Below are positions 38,301 through 47,890 of a DNA stretch of 64,000 nucleotides, piece by piece (position 1 is the first letter of the stretch; the number at the start of each line of letters is the position of its first letter). The stretch is from positions 1,798,001 through 1,862,000 of the forward strand of contig NC_080421.1 in NCBI RefSeq assembly GCF_029873635.1. Direction: 5' to 3'. The notes below the pieces were generated by a model. That model did no database searches, had not been told where the DNA came from, and saw nothing but the letters and a program-made list of their open reading frames with translations. The translations under genes and the position numbers were made by a program. Origin of the DNA: Malania oleifera (taxonomy: Eukaryota; Streptophyta; Magnoliopsida; Santalales; Ximeniaceae).

Positions 38301-39215
38301 ATCCGTTTCTTTGGCTGTATCATGAATTGCCCTCGTCTCAATCTACTGTCTTATAACACTGACAGCTTTTCTGTTGAGCTTCTTCCAATCAAACTCAATT
38401 TTTCCACTTGGCATAATCCCTTTGCATTCAATGGGATCGAACAGATCTTTACAGTACAACAAATCTTCCATCATTGTCTTCCAGATGGAATAATTTGTCT
38501 ACATAAGTCTAATCATGGAACTATTGCCAAGACTTGTACTTTCCTCCATTTAATATGCTCTGGTACTGTGTGTCGACAACTGTAGTGAACAATGTTACTG
38601 CAGTATTATCTCAAAAATTAAGAATAGATCTAGCCATAAAAGCAGTATCAATACACTTAAATAAAACCTGCCATTAAGGCGGTATTGATACACAGAAATA
38701 AAACCTCCTGTCAAGGCGGTATTAATATACAAAAATAAAACCTGCTAACAAGGCGGTAAACCAGTAGCTTTGATACCAATTTTTGGGATATGAATCTCGC
38801 TCAAGATCAAATAGCACAATATTTACGAGATTTGGCCAATTTTGCCTACGTCCACAGGAGAGGAGTAACTTCACTATATATACATGGGAATACAGTGAAG
38901 GAGGAGGAGGATTACAACATACTCAACTCACAGTGCACTAATAATTATATCTTCACTCTCACTCTCTTTGTATACATACAATGGAGGGGAAGCACTCCTT
39001 TTATAGGAGGAGATCACCGCAGCCCAATTCCTTCCAAAAATCAATTTTCCTTCTTTGTCAAAAGGTAGGTGGAGTTGCTGCAACAAACAGCAGCCACTTT
39101 TGACAAAACAAATTGCAGCCATCTTTCATGTGAGGCCACCGAATGGCAGCAATAATATTATTGCCTTCTAGATGAGGCGGGCCCCAACACAGGAGCCATG
39201 TCAGGCTCAGGAAAC
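32308..39215 (-). mobile_element. Copia element remnant (outer), host of a nested Copia
   Basis: On the - strand one LTR of about 221 bp (32308-32528) is followed by a polypurine tract (reverse complement of TCCCCCCTCAA, 32529) and the 3' half of pol: RNase H (32593-32859, with LHADNTSAIHIA), the RNase H/RT joining region (32917-33195, YSDANWAGYPDTRHS) and RT (33339-34015, with RSLYGLKQAPRAWF, YVDDIV and KAIDCKWVYSIKLRSDG). It is a broken fossil with many breaks; gag, integrase and the second LTR were not found. The inserted element occupies 34146-39189. The LTR holds short tandem motifs (CATGGCAGTTACATGGCAG). Confidence 0.8.
34146..39189 (-). mobile_element. Copia (Tork/Tnt1-like) retrotransposon with both LTRs, nested
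   Basis: LTRs lie at 34146-34597 and 38781-39189, ending TGTTGGG and CCCCAACA. They differ by roughly 7-8% plus indels, so the insertion is not recent. Flanks CAAGA (34141-34145) and CAGGA (39190-39194) are a slightly decayed 5-bp duplication. On the - strand: a primer site (TTGGTATCAAAGC) next to the right LTR; gag with a CCHC knuckle (about 37800-38585); protease (37304-37798, TWMIDSAASFHVT, VRHVPDIRLNLIST); integrase (36064-37080, FVTFIDDHSRKVWAY); RT (35163-35753, KSLYGLKQAPRQWY); RNase H (34899-35087). The coding part is broken in several places, so it is a fossil. Confidence 0.9.
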
Positions 39216-39279
39216 TAAGCAAGAAAGTAGGTGGAAATTAGTGTTTTTGTTCCTTCCAGAAGTAAGAGTTTAATGAGTT

Positions 39280-39295
39280 GGGGGGGGGGGGGGGG
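39280..39295 (+). repeat. poly-G tract (16 G)
   Basis: An uninterrupted G run in unit 2/3 flanking DNA; the matching site of unit 1 (near 28616) has only GGGGG. Its length may be unreliable in any assembly. Confidence 0.9.
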
Positions 39296-39507
39296 TGGAA
39301 TTGATCATTATATCAGAGAGAATTATTTTCTTTTTTCTTTATCCTCCTTCACTTAATCAAAGAATAGAGAGGAAAGATAAGCCATTTTATTTCCCTATAT
39401 TTTTCCTCTTTTATACCTTTTTGTTTCCTTCCCTTTCACTTCTGTGCTACTAAATATAGTTTATGATCAATGAACAGACTTGCAACTTGTCATGGGTCAT
39501 TGGTTCA

Positions 39508-39792
39508 TGTCAAAAACCGATTCAAGTATTCAAGTAAAATCTCAAGCTTGTTATGTGAGGCTCAGGAATGGTTTTAATATCTTTCTAACACACCAGCACA
39601 CTCGAAATCCAATTGAAGTTGAGTGGATGAAGCATAGGTCCACTATTCCATGTGCTATAATTTTAGTTTTAACAAGAACAATGGGGCTGTGAGGTTTGAA
39701 CTCTAGATCTTTTGGTCATAAAGACTTTGATACCATGTCAAGGAATACCTAAATGCATAACCTTGTTATGTGTTTAATATATTTTTTAACAG
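39508..39792 (+). mobile_element. TRIM-like remnant carried by DUF241 unit 3
   Basis: The best-preserved copy of the small element in the units. The left terminal repeat (39508-39591) starts TGTCAAAAACC and ends TTTCTAACA. The right one (about 39738-39792) starts TGTCAAGGAATACC and ends TTTTTTAACA. TTTGATACCA just before the right repeat is a primer-binding-site core read on the - strand. No coding sequence; old fossil. Confidence 0.55.
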
Positions 39793-41278
39793 TCATTAAG
39801 AACAACCAAAATTTACAAGTTAGTGCGGATGGCATTGCAAAATTTGCGTCCCACACTGTTACAATGTCAATAATGAAACTAGAATTACAGCAAGTTATGG
39901 TTTTTTAGATATCCAAACGATAGATAGTGAGAGTAATTTGACTTTTCATGTGGTTCTGATATGTAGAATCCCCACCTGGGGATTATGACAAGGCACCACT
40001 TTAGGACTGTTAATGTTTAATTAATTTAATAAGTCCTCATAAGCCACATATCAATATAATATGGTAATAAGGTGAGTAGAATATTACTATTCATTGTATA
40101 AGTAAGGACAAGTTGTCGCTGCCACTCGTGCACCACAAGTTGTTTGCATTTATAATATTGTACATTACCAAATTACAAAAAATTATTTGATCTAAGAAGT
40201 AGTGGCAAAAATAAATAAATGGATAACAAAATCTGCTTTTGGTCCTTAATCAATTATTTGGTGGAGGAAAACATTGAAAAAATTAATGGACACTGGGGTG
40301 ACATCCAAATCATGTTATAACTTATAAATGACTGAAAGTTGAAGAGGATGAGATTCCTCATGTCGGTTCCTCATATTATATTTTATGCAGACCAAACTTC
40401 ATTTGTTTTTAAGATAATGGAGGGATCTGACTCTAATTGATCGGCGACCATAAGGCTTGGTTTGTTGTTGTTGTTGTTGCTTGTGCAGACCAGATTCCAA
40501 TATGACAGAATTATGCATTCCAAGTGCTAGGCTTTCTCAGAGGGAGACAATTGCTTTTCACTTTAAACTCAAAATGCCAATGGTCACACTTGTATTTTAC
40601 TGTAATAATTAAGATTAAGTGCTGGTGATTTATCCTAAAAATGAAAAGGGGTGAAAAAAATGAAAAAGGGAAATGATATTTATTGAATTATGGATTTATC
40701 ACCATCAAGTTTAATTATGAAATGTTGCATTGCATGGAAACATTGTCTGAAATATGAAATGTACAGTATTCATGAGTGAAGCTGCCCACTTTTAAATATT
40801 TTGCACAAGAGAGTTTGCAGCCGTCTTGTCTGCAAGAGAGGTAGAGCCATGTGGATGGGAGGCAAAGGAATCATTATATTATCATTTGTTGAATATTATA
40901 TCATGTTTGATGGTTGTGCCATACGTGCACAATTAATGCATAGTGAGCAAAAAAAATATATTGATGAAGATGAAACATAAAATATTATTGAGGAGGACAA
41001 TGACGTTTTCTTGCAACGGAGGCAGTTAGACACTCATGTACTGCATATTTTATGGATCTGTGCAAGATATAAGATGCAGTACCACATGATATCCAGATAG
41101 GCCTGTAATTTTACAAATGTAAACAATTGGGTATGAGCTGTTTGGCCTGGTGGGGGCAAGACACTGCATTAACATCTCCGAGATAGCCTCAAATCCGAAT
41201 CAAAATCAAGTTAATTGCCTCTCATTGATAAGTGAATTAGATGAGATTCCTCATGATGTCTTCTTTCCCCCATGTTAG

Positions 41279-41286
41279 TATATATT
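41279..41286 (+). promoter_or_regulatory. TATA box of DUF241 gene 3
   Basis: TATATATT, preceded by TTCTTTCCCCCATGTTAG, lies 86 bp upstream of the ATG, the same spacing as in genes 1 and 2. Confidence 0.65.
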
Positions 41287-41364
41287 GTGATCATGACAGT
41301 GCTAGCTAGCAAGGCAAATTGCTAGACTGAGTTGCACATTCAGGTGCTAGCCATCAGAAGAAAA

Positions 41365-42276
41365 ATGGCTGCCTCTCCTTTGAACACCAAAAGCTATTAC
41401 CATGTCCGCTCTATCAGCCTCCCTTCCAGATCTCATCCACTTAACCTTCACTTTGAGGAGCGTCTGTCCAAATTGAGAGCCTCTGCAGGCACCTCTTCAA
41501 CATTGTCCTCAATTTGTTCTAACATAGGTGCTCTCACTGATTTGTTCGACTGCGTCCATGATTTGCTTCTATTGCCACACATCCAACAAAAAACTACAAT
41601 CCATGGGCGTCACAAGCAATTTATTGATAATGAACTGGATGCCTCTCTTAGGCTCTTGGATGTGTGTGGCACTACCAAGGATGCCTTGTTGCAAATGAAG
41701 GAAAGCACACAAGAACTTCAATCTATTCTGCGGAGAAGGCGAGGCAGCAAACTTGAGCTGGAAAATGAGATTGGAGAGCACTTGGCCTCTGGGAAGAAGG
41801 TAAAGAAGGCCATTCAGATGTCCCTGAGGAAATTAAAGAGTATGGAGGATAAATGCACCTTTTCTCCTCTGGACAAAAGCCATGATATTGTGGCAATCGC
41901 TTGCTTGTTCACAGAGTTGGAAGCTGTCACTTTCTGTGTGTTTGAATCCCTCTTGTCCTACATTTCTGGGCTCAAGGTGAGATCAAGGCTGAGTGGGTGG
42001 TCATTGGTTTCCAAGCTGATGCACTCAAAATACACAGCGTGTCGGGAAGAAGCACCAGATATTAGTGAATTTGAGAAGGTGGATTCTGAGCTGCGGACTC
42101 TGATTGTTAGCTGCAGGAAGGGAAAATCTAAGAACCTGCATGTTGAGAATGTTCAAATAAGTTTGGGAAAGCTGGAGTCAAACATTCAAGATCTTGAAGA
42201 AGGGCTTGACTGCTTGTTTAGACACTTGATCAAAGCCAGAGTGGCACTTCTCAACATCCTAAACCATAGCTCTTAG
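41365..42276 (+). CDS. DUF241 family protein, copy 3 (intact, single exon)
   Basis: This 303-residue paralogue begins MAASPLNTKSYYHVRSISLP and ends ALLNILNHSS, two residues longer than the sister proteins because the stop is shifted. It keeps SRSHPLNLHFEERLSKLRA, LDASLRLLDVCGTTKDALLQ, RRRRGSKLELENEIGEHLAS and the C-terminal helix LGKLESNIQDLEEGLDCLF. The start is the ATG in GAAGAAAAATGGC; the frame upstream is open for 11 codons but has no ATG. By eye it is closer to copy 2 in the first half and shares ISGLKVRSR with copy 1, a mosaic that might reflect gene conversion. Function unknown; no signal peptide or membrane segment seen. Confidence 0.9.
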   Translation: MAASPLNTKSYYHVRSISLPSRSHPLNLHFEERLSKLRASAGTSSTLSSICSNIGALTDLFDCVHDLLLLPHIQQKTTIHGRHKQFIDNELDASLRLLDVCGTTKDALLQMKESTQELQSILRRRRGSKLELENEIGEHLASGKKVKKAIQMSLRKLKSMEDKCTFSPLDKSHDIVAIACLFTELEAVTFCVFESLLSYISGLKVRSRLSGWSLVSKLMHSKYTACREEAPDISEFEKVDSELRTLIVSCRKGKSKNLHVENVQISLGKLESNIQDLEEGLDCLFRHLIKARVALLNILNHSS

Positions 42277-42681
42277 TATGGGAAGCCTCTTAGGCATCCA
42301 AAAAATTTTGTTACATAAGTTTCTCTATATATTGCTGTACATTTTACATGAAATTACAAGTGTACTTCATCTTTGATTCTAAACGAATATAAGTTTTATC
42401 TACAAAAAAAAGAAAAGAAAAAGTCTAAACACTTTGTTTCAATTATCCTTGCATTCAATCTAGAGTAGATGCGTGAGTATGCCTTGAATTCCTTTCCCGA
42501 GGTCCATTGTATGGGACAATTTCCCAAGTGTGGGACCAAAGTTGGACTTTGTCCAACTTGATGGTCCATTTTGTATTCGTAGGTCATTTATATATTGGTA
42601 GTGTTGATTGATTTTTTACTTTTCATCTGTGAGTTTGGGTGTATTAGTTTTGCGCATTTGAGTGATTTTTTATGTTCTTGG

Positions 42682-43241
42682 TGTTAGCATTGGATGAGTC
42701 CATGGGTGGACTTGATACACATGGGTGAACACCAACTTGATCCACAAGCTTAAGCCTATTGGGTCTTGGGCCCAACCATGTATATAAGCACCCATCATCG
42801 ACTCAAATTTTTCAATGTGGGACAAACTCACAAGTGAAATTCTCAACAATCTCCCCCTCACTTGTGAGTTCCAAGTGCTCCCCCTTGAACGGAAACTGTC
42901 TCTCTTATGGGAATAAGCCCCATTCTCGAACAGTTGCTCAAATGGGTCTTACCAGTAGCGTCTTATGTGCCTCCGATTGCATTTCACGTGCCCATGAACC
43001 AATCCTACCTCACATGTCTTGACTTTTACGCTATCGTTCACCCCGAGCTACGAACCATCGGCTTTGATACCACTTGTTAGCACCGGAGGAGCCCATGGGC
43101 AGACTTGATACACATGCGTGAACACCAACTTAACCCAAAAGTTTTAACCTGTTGGGTCTTGGGCACAACCATGTATATAAGTACCCATCATCCACTCAAA
43201 TTTTCCAATGTAGGACAAACTCATTAGTGAAATTCTCAACA
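42682..43241 (-). mobile_element. TRIM retrotransposon, complete outline, 560 bp
   Basis: Two 167-bp LTRs (42682-42848 and 43075-43241) start TGTTAGCA and end TTCTCAACA. The 226-bp interior has no coding sequence. On the - strand a primer site (TGGTATCAAAGCC, complement of 43061-43073) adjoins the right LTR, and a polypurine tract (reverse complement of ATCTCCCCCTCAC, 42849) adjoins the left one. A perfect CTTGG duplication lies at 42677-42681 and 43242-43246. The LTRs differ at about 12% of sites, so it is old. All parts of a TRIM are visible; movement would have needed enzymes from another element. Confidence 0.9.
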
Positions 43242-43246
43242 CTTGG

Positions 43247-45576
43247 TGTCAACGGAACAGCAAACAGCAAAGCAAAAGATTTAATAGAAGAAACTGGAGA
43301 ATGTGCTGGAATAAGCAAAAATAGTGGAAACAAGCGCCCCACTTTAGGTCCCTTTGTGAATGGCTCCCCCGTTACTGGTCTTGCACAACACAACCATTAC
43401 TAGAAAAATTAACAGCACAATTGTTATAAACTAATTGACCAACAAATATAAGATTCGTGGAAAGCTAAGGAGCAAGAAACACATTAGTGAACTTGAAGCG
43501 GCATCTTCGATAGCAACTATTGGCAAAGATTTGCCATTGGCAGTCTGAATAGCCGATTGATTGGCGTAGGGCCGAACATGACACAAGGTAGTGGGATTAT
43601 TTGTCATGTGATTAGAGGTGCCCGAGTCCACAAACTAGAGATTAGTAGAATTGTTACCTTGGAGCCCCATTGCTGGCAATGTTGAAATTAGCATCTGTTG
43701 CACCATTTCGGGTGTGCAGTAATTCGTTGTAGGAGGTGCAGGAATAGAGAAGTCACTTGAAGAAGAGCTAGAGGCCGCAAAAGTCACTGTGGGGGATACC
43801 CTAATAGAAGTCTGGAATGCTTGGGCCTGACGATTGTGCGGGCGGATACGACATTCTTTGATAGTGTGACCCTTCTTCTTGCAATAAGAGCATAATTTAT
43901 TGGAACAATTAGTAGCGATATGTCCAAATTATTTGCAGCAAAAACACTGCAAAGTGTTAGAATGCGCAGGCGGTGCTCGTCGTTGAGCAGCATAAGCCAC
44001 AGGGACAGACCCGAAATTACCATGAGATTGTGCCAGAGTAACTTGAGTACTAATCCGTTGTTCTTCATGAAGTAACTCACCAAAACAAACATCCTGAGAA
44101 GGAACATGTGAGCGAATTAGTAAAGATGAGCGAATAGATTCATACTCGGGGTGGAGTTTCATAAGAAACTGATCACGACAACTAGTCTCGTGAAGACATT
44201 GAATAATGGGATGAGAGGCCAGAAGAACATATGCAGTAACCAGATCAGAATATTCATTCTAAAGAGTCAGAAACCTTGAATAATAGTAGTGGATGGAACG
44301 ATTGTCATGTTGAAACATGACAATCGCATGCTCTAACTGAAAACTACAAGCACCGTTATCTTGATGATATACTGTTTTTAAATAAGTCCACATGGATTGA
44401 GCGGTGCGATAAGGTTGCAAGTTGGGGACAATATGTGGCTCAACTAAGCCAAGAAGCTAAGACATAATCCGAGCATCAAGCACAACCCATGAAGGACAAG
44501 CTGCAGACTCCTTGGATTTATCAAGATTGGGTGCACAACCCGTGCCATCAATATGACCCCCAAGGTCTTTTCCCTTCAGGAAAAGTTCAAATTGAAAAGT
44601 CCACGTAGAATAATTGTTGCCCGTAAACTTGATAGACACAATTGTGAAGTCCATGCTAAATAATGGAGAAAATCGAGAAGCCCAAAAAAAAAAACAGACT
44701 GTGCCGAAAGAAACAGACTACCAGAAAATCTAGAAGCCTGAATAAACAACGCAGGTACAAAGAAAAACCTAGAACAACCTTCCTGCACTAAAAAATTAAA
44801 TCTTGAACCAAAAAACTGCACTAAAAATTAAATCTTGAACCAAAAATCCTGCTGTGCCGAGAAGATAAGTGCCATAAATAGCAACAGAAAGTTGTTTCCT
44901 GCTTGTCGAGAGTCACAAACAGCAACAGAAACTGGAGAAATAAGTGGCAAACCAGAAACCTGCTGTGCCTGCTTGCTGAAAGTCACAAGCCTGCATGTCG
45001 AGAGTCACAAACAGCAACAGAAACTAGAGAAATAATTGGCAAACCAGAAACCTGCTATGCCTGCTTGCCGAAAGTCACAAACAGCAACAGAAAACTGTTG
45101 CCTGCTTGATGAGAATCACAAGGACATAAACTGGAGGAATAAATGGCAACCCAGAGACCTGCTGTGTCGACAGCCACGCAGCCACAGAAGTGCCGAAAGA
45201 ACAGAGAAAGATTACAGAAGAGAAAACAAAACCACAACAGCCACGAAACCGAGAAGACAAAAAAAATCGAAGGGAAAAAAAAACCTAGCAGTTGGCTGGC
45301 TCTGATACCATGTCAAATGTTTTGTAAATGGCTGAATGAATTGGCCTTGAGTTTTGTATATTATATATAAACTTTACAAGAATGCTATACATGGAACGTA
45401 AATAAGGTCTACATGATTCTAGCCCTATACAAGTAAACTATAATCTGTCAAGCCCTATACATGTAAACTAAATATATGCTAACTGTACGAAATAATGAAT
45501 TGAAATATAAGGAAATAAATGTGGGCTGAAGTAAGGAAAGAAATCTTTTGCTTTGCTATTTGCTGTTCCGTTGACA
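43247..45576 (-). mobile_element. Copia gag-protease derivative with inverted terminal LTR sequence
   Basis: On the - strand a 266-bp 5' LTR (45576-45311; starts TGTCAACGGAACAGC, ends ATTTGACA) is followed by a primer site (TGGTATCAGAGCC), a leader with tandem repeats, gag (44654-43929, with FTGNNYSTWTFQFELFLKGK), a CCHC knuckle (CSYCKKKGHTIKEC, about 43890) and protease (43631-43431, DSGTSNHMT), plus the following segment with TGEPFTKGPKVGRLFPL. Integrase, RT and RNase H were not found. The left border (43247-43280) is the first 34 bp of the LTR in inverted orientation, so both outer ends read TGTCAACGG inward. Flanks CTTGG and CCTGG suggest a 5-bp duplication. A broken fossil. Confidence 0.8.
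44760..45090 (+). repeat. tandem repeats in the Copia leader
   Basis: Two arrays adjoin. About 44785-44850 has two copies of a 38-bp unit (ATTAAATCTTGAACCAAAAA). About 44905-45095 has two and a half copies of a roughly 93-bp unit (GAGTCACAAACAGCAACAG, GGCAAACCAGAAACCTGCT). They lie between the primer site and gag of the element at 43247-45576. Confidence 0.75.
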
Positions 45577-46286
45577 CCTGGACCTTTGTTTGATACATGG
45601 TGAAAGTCCACTCGTCCCTCACTTGGATGCAGGTTTTCAAAGTTGAACCACGAAATCTTGGTGTTTGTTTTGTGTTATCTTCATTTTGCTTGGTTATCTT
45701 TTACTGATTGTGCTTGATTTGAAGCTTGATCATTTCACAAAGAAGAATTGTGTACAAGTAATTGGAAGATAAATTCTTGTGTTTCTATCATATATGCTGC
45801 CTATGTTTCAACTTTTGCACATGATGACCATGAATATAAGTTTCAATAATAAAAACTGGACCCTTTGTTTAAATTGCAAGAAGAAGAGACCCCAAAAAAC
45901 TATATATAGATATAATCCAATGCTCAGATACTTACAAGTGGAATCCACATTTTTCTATTTCCCAATTGGAGATGCCTCTAGCAAGTCAATGAAGCCTTTT
46001 GGTCTAGAAATAATTTAAAAAAAAAAAAAAAAAAATTCATAACAGGCAAAACAAATTTGCTCGAAGTTACTGTATGAGTAGCCACAGACTTGGGCCCTCT
46101 ACACTCCATCTCAGAAGTAACTTCTGTAAATCACCTAAGCTGATTGTGGAGTAGAAAATAGAAGAAATAAAAAAGGTGAAAATTAGAGTTTTTAGTCCTT
46201 CCAGAAGTAGGAGTTGAATCCTTTGTCCCCTCACATAACAAGCTTGATCAAACAACGAAAAGGAAAAATTTGCCATTTTTTTTCCT

Positions 46287-46288
<2 letters not shown>

Positions 46289-46318
<30 letters not shown>
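46289..46318 (+). repeat. TA microsatellite
   Basis: About 15 TA repeats in unit 4 flanking DNA. Confidence 0.9.
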
Positions 46319-46320
<2 letters not shown>

Positions 46321-46409
46321 ACTTTTTATTTCCTTCTCTCCTCCTAGATATAGTGTATCATCAAACGTTAGACTTGCTTCATCACCTTGCAAGTTGTCAT
46401 TGGTTGGTT

Positions 46410-46715
46410 CATGTAAAAGAACCAATTCACCTAAAAGTTTAAGCTTGTTATGTGAGGCCCAGGAATGATTTTAATACCTCTGTAACACATCCCTGCACAT
46501 TAACGCCCATTGAACTTGAAGAGGGGACAAAGCGGAGGTCCACCATACTTCGTGCTATAAATTTAATTTATTGAGAATAATAGGGGTAGTGAGGCTTGAA
46601 ATCTAGACCTTTTGGTCATAAAGGCTTTGATACAATGTCAAGAAGCACCTAAAAGCTTTAGCTTGTTATGTGAGGCCGCAGGAACAGTTTGAATATCTCT
46701 AGAATACCCCCCCCC
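46410..46715 (+). mobile_element. TRIM-like remnant carried by DUF241 unit 4
   Basis: Same layout as at 39508-39792: CACCTAAAAGTTTAAGCTTG (46429) and CACCTAAAAGCTTTAGCTTG (46646) mark the two repeats, with TTTGATACAATGTCAAG between. A 19-C homopolymer follows at 46707-46725. Confidence 0.5.
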
Positions 46716-46894
46716 CCCCCCCCCCGGTCCCCCATCACACATGCACGCTCAAAAGAAGTCATTATTTTCACAACATAAATTTACTGAAGTGATTCTAGCA
46801 TGGGATGGCATTGTAAAACTTCCCTCCCACACTATTTCAATGTCAATAATGAAGCAACAAATACTGCAAGGCATAGTTTTTAGTTGACCACCCC

Positions 46895-47825
46895 TAGTGG
46901 GATTTAAGGCTTCTTTCTTGTTGTTGTATGCTCACACACCCACATGCATATGCACGTTGCATTGCAAACTAGAAAAATAATTAACCCTTTTTGATTTGTG
47001 TAAGATTTTTTACTAAATAACACTCCAAATGGCAATGCTCAGTATCAGGTAAAACTTCCTAGTAGAATTGTCTAACACTGGATTCTTTGCTAATGAAATG
47101 ATGGTTTATGCAAAAAGAAAAAAAAAATCATTTTCTTTGAGGCAGCATATTTTTTATGTGCATTTTTCTTTGGCAATGTTGTGATCTTGTTTGAAGGAAG
47201 TTTCTTCTTTCCTATATGTGCTTTTATCTGGTTATCCACTAGAGTGAGGCTGCAGACTGAGGACCCTCCTTGTGGAGAAGGGTATTTTTCTGGATATCCA
47301 TATGGAGATGTAGAGGCATATATTCTGGGGTAATACTATATTAATAAGGTTGTTGGCTTATTGGCTCTAGGAGCCATAGGCTTACTGCAAAGGGAATGAC
47401 TTGGCTGGTTGTATTCAAAGCGAACTTTATCTGCTACTGTGTACAATATGTGGACAAAAAGGCAAAAAGGAAAAGAATATGATCTTTTGGGCAAAATCCA
47501 ATTCCTGCACATGGGATGCAATTCATTTAGGATTGAGATAATTCAGTTTGAATCTCTTCTCATCCCTTTTATTCATGCAAGTGATTGCATGAGGTCAGCT
47601 AAAAGTTAAAAAACCAGAAGGTGAGGCAAAGTAGCCAAAATCAAAATATGCCTTCTAGCACAAGAACAAATGGATTTTAAGGAAGGAAAATTATTAGAAC
47701 AACATTGATTTGAAAAGGAAAGTATCTATATAATTTTGGAAAGTATACATTTATATGTTGCATTCATGCACAAGTTTTCATGGCTACATCTATTGGATGC
47801 CCATGATGTTACATTGTGTACTTTT
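46895..47825. other. RTE tail and unassigned sequence
   Basis: 46895-46930 is a short RTE LINE tail on the + strand (CCACCCCTAGTGGG, TTAAGGCTTC, TTGTTGTTG). From 46931 to 47825 no gene or repeat family is recognised; it is the stretch between the broken end of unit 4 and the inverted DUF241 scrap. Confidence 0.5.
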
Positions 47826-47890
47826 TGAAGCTAGTGGCTGAGAATGTTGAGAAGGGACACTCTGATTTTGATTCAACATCTAAACATAAC
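47826..47890 (-). pseudogene. 3' scrap of a fourth DUF241 gene, inverted
   Basis: On the - strand 47890-47826 aligns with the last about 50 coding bases and stop region of the DUF241 genes: GTTTAGATGTTGAATC against GTTTAGACACTTGGTC, then CAGAGTGTCCCTTCTCAACA and CCACTAGCTT against CAGAGTGGCCCTTCTCAACA and CCACTAGCTT. About 80% alike. It ends exactly where the Copia LTR at 47891 begins. The rest of the gene is not present in this window. Confidence 0.75.

Larger units (their letters stand above)
28650..39400 (+). repeat. DUF241 tandem unit 2, interrupted at 32308-39215
   Basis: Unit sequence runs from about 28650 to 32307, where CAGTAGTTGAAAATATCAA breaks off. It resumes at about 39216 with AAGAAAGTAGGTGGAAATTAG. 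In unit 1 the two sides are continuous (28520-28580), so unit 1 gives the empty site. Without the 6.9-kb insertion the step from gene 2 to gene 3 is about 3.99 kb. Confidence 0.8.
39400..46260 (+). repeat. DUF241 tandem unit 3, interrupted at 42682-45576
   Basis: Unit sequence runs from the upstream flank (about 39400) through gene 3 and its 3' flank to 42681. It resumes at 45577 (CCTGGACCTTTGTTTGATAC), matching TCACTGGACCTTCCTTTGAT of unit 2 (about 31772), which gives the empty site. It continues through TTGGTGTTTGTTTTG (45658) and GAAGCTTGATCATTTCAC. Confidence 0.8.
45582..46894 (+). repeat. DUF241 array, end of unit 3 and start of unit 4
   Basis: The sequence follows the unit pattern: 3' flank of gene 3, then upstream flank landmarks GACTTGCTTCATCACCTTGCA (46371) and CAATGTCAATAATGAAGCAA (46838). 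Homology stops at about 46894, where an RTE tail begins. The next part of the unit is found inverted at 58796-59697. No DUF241 gene follows in the + direction. Confidence 0.7.
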
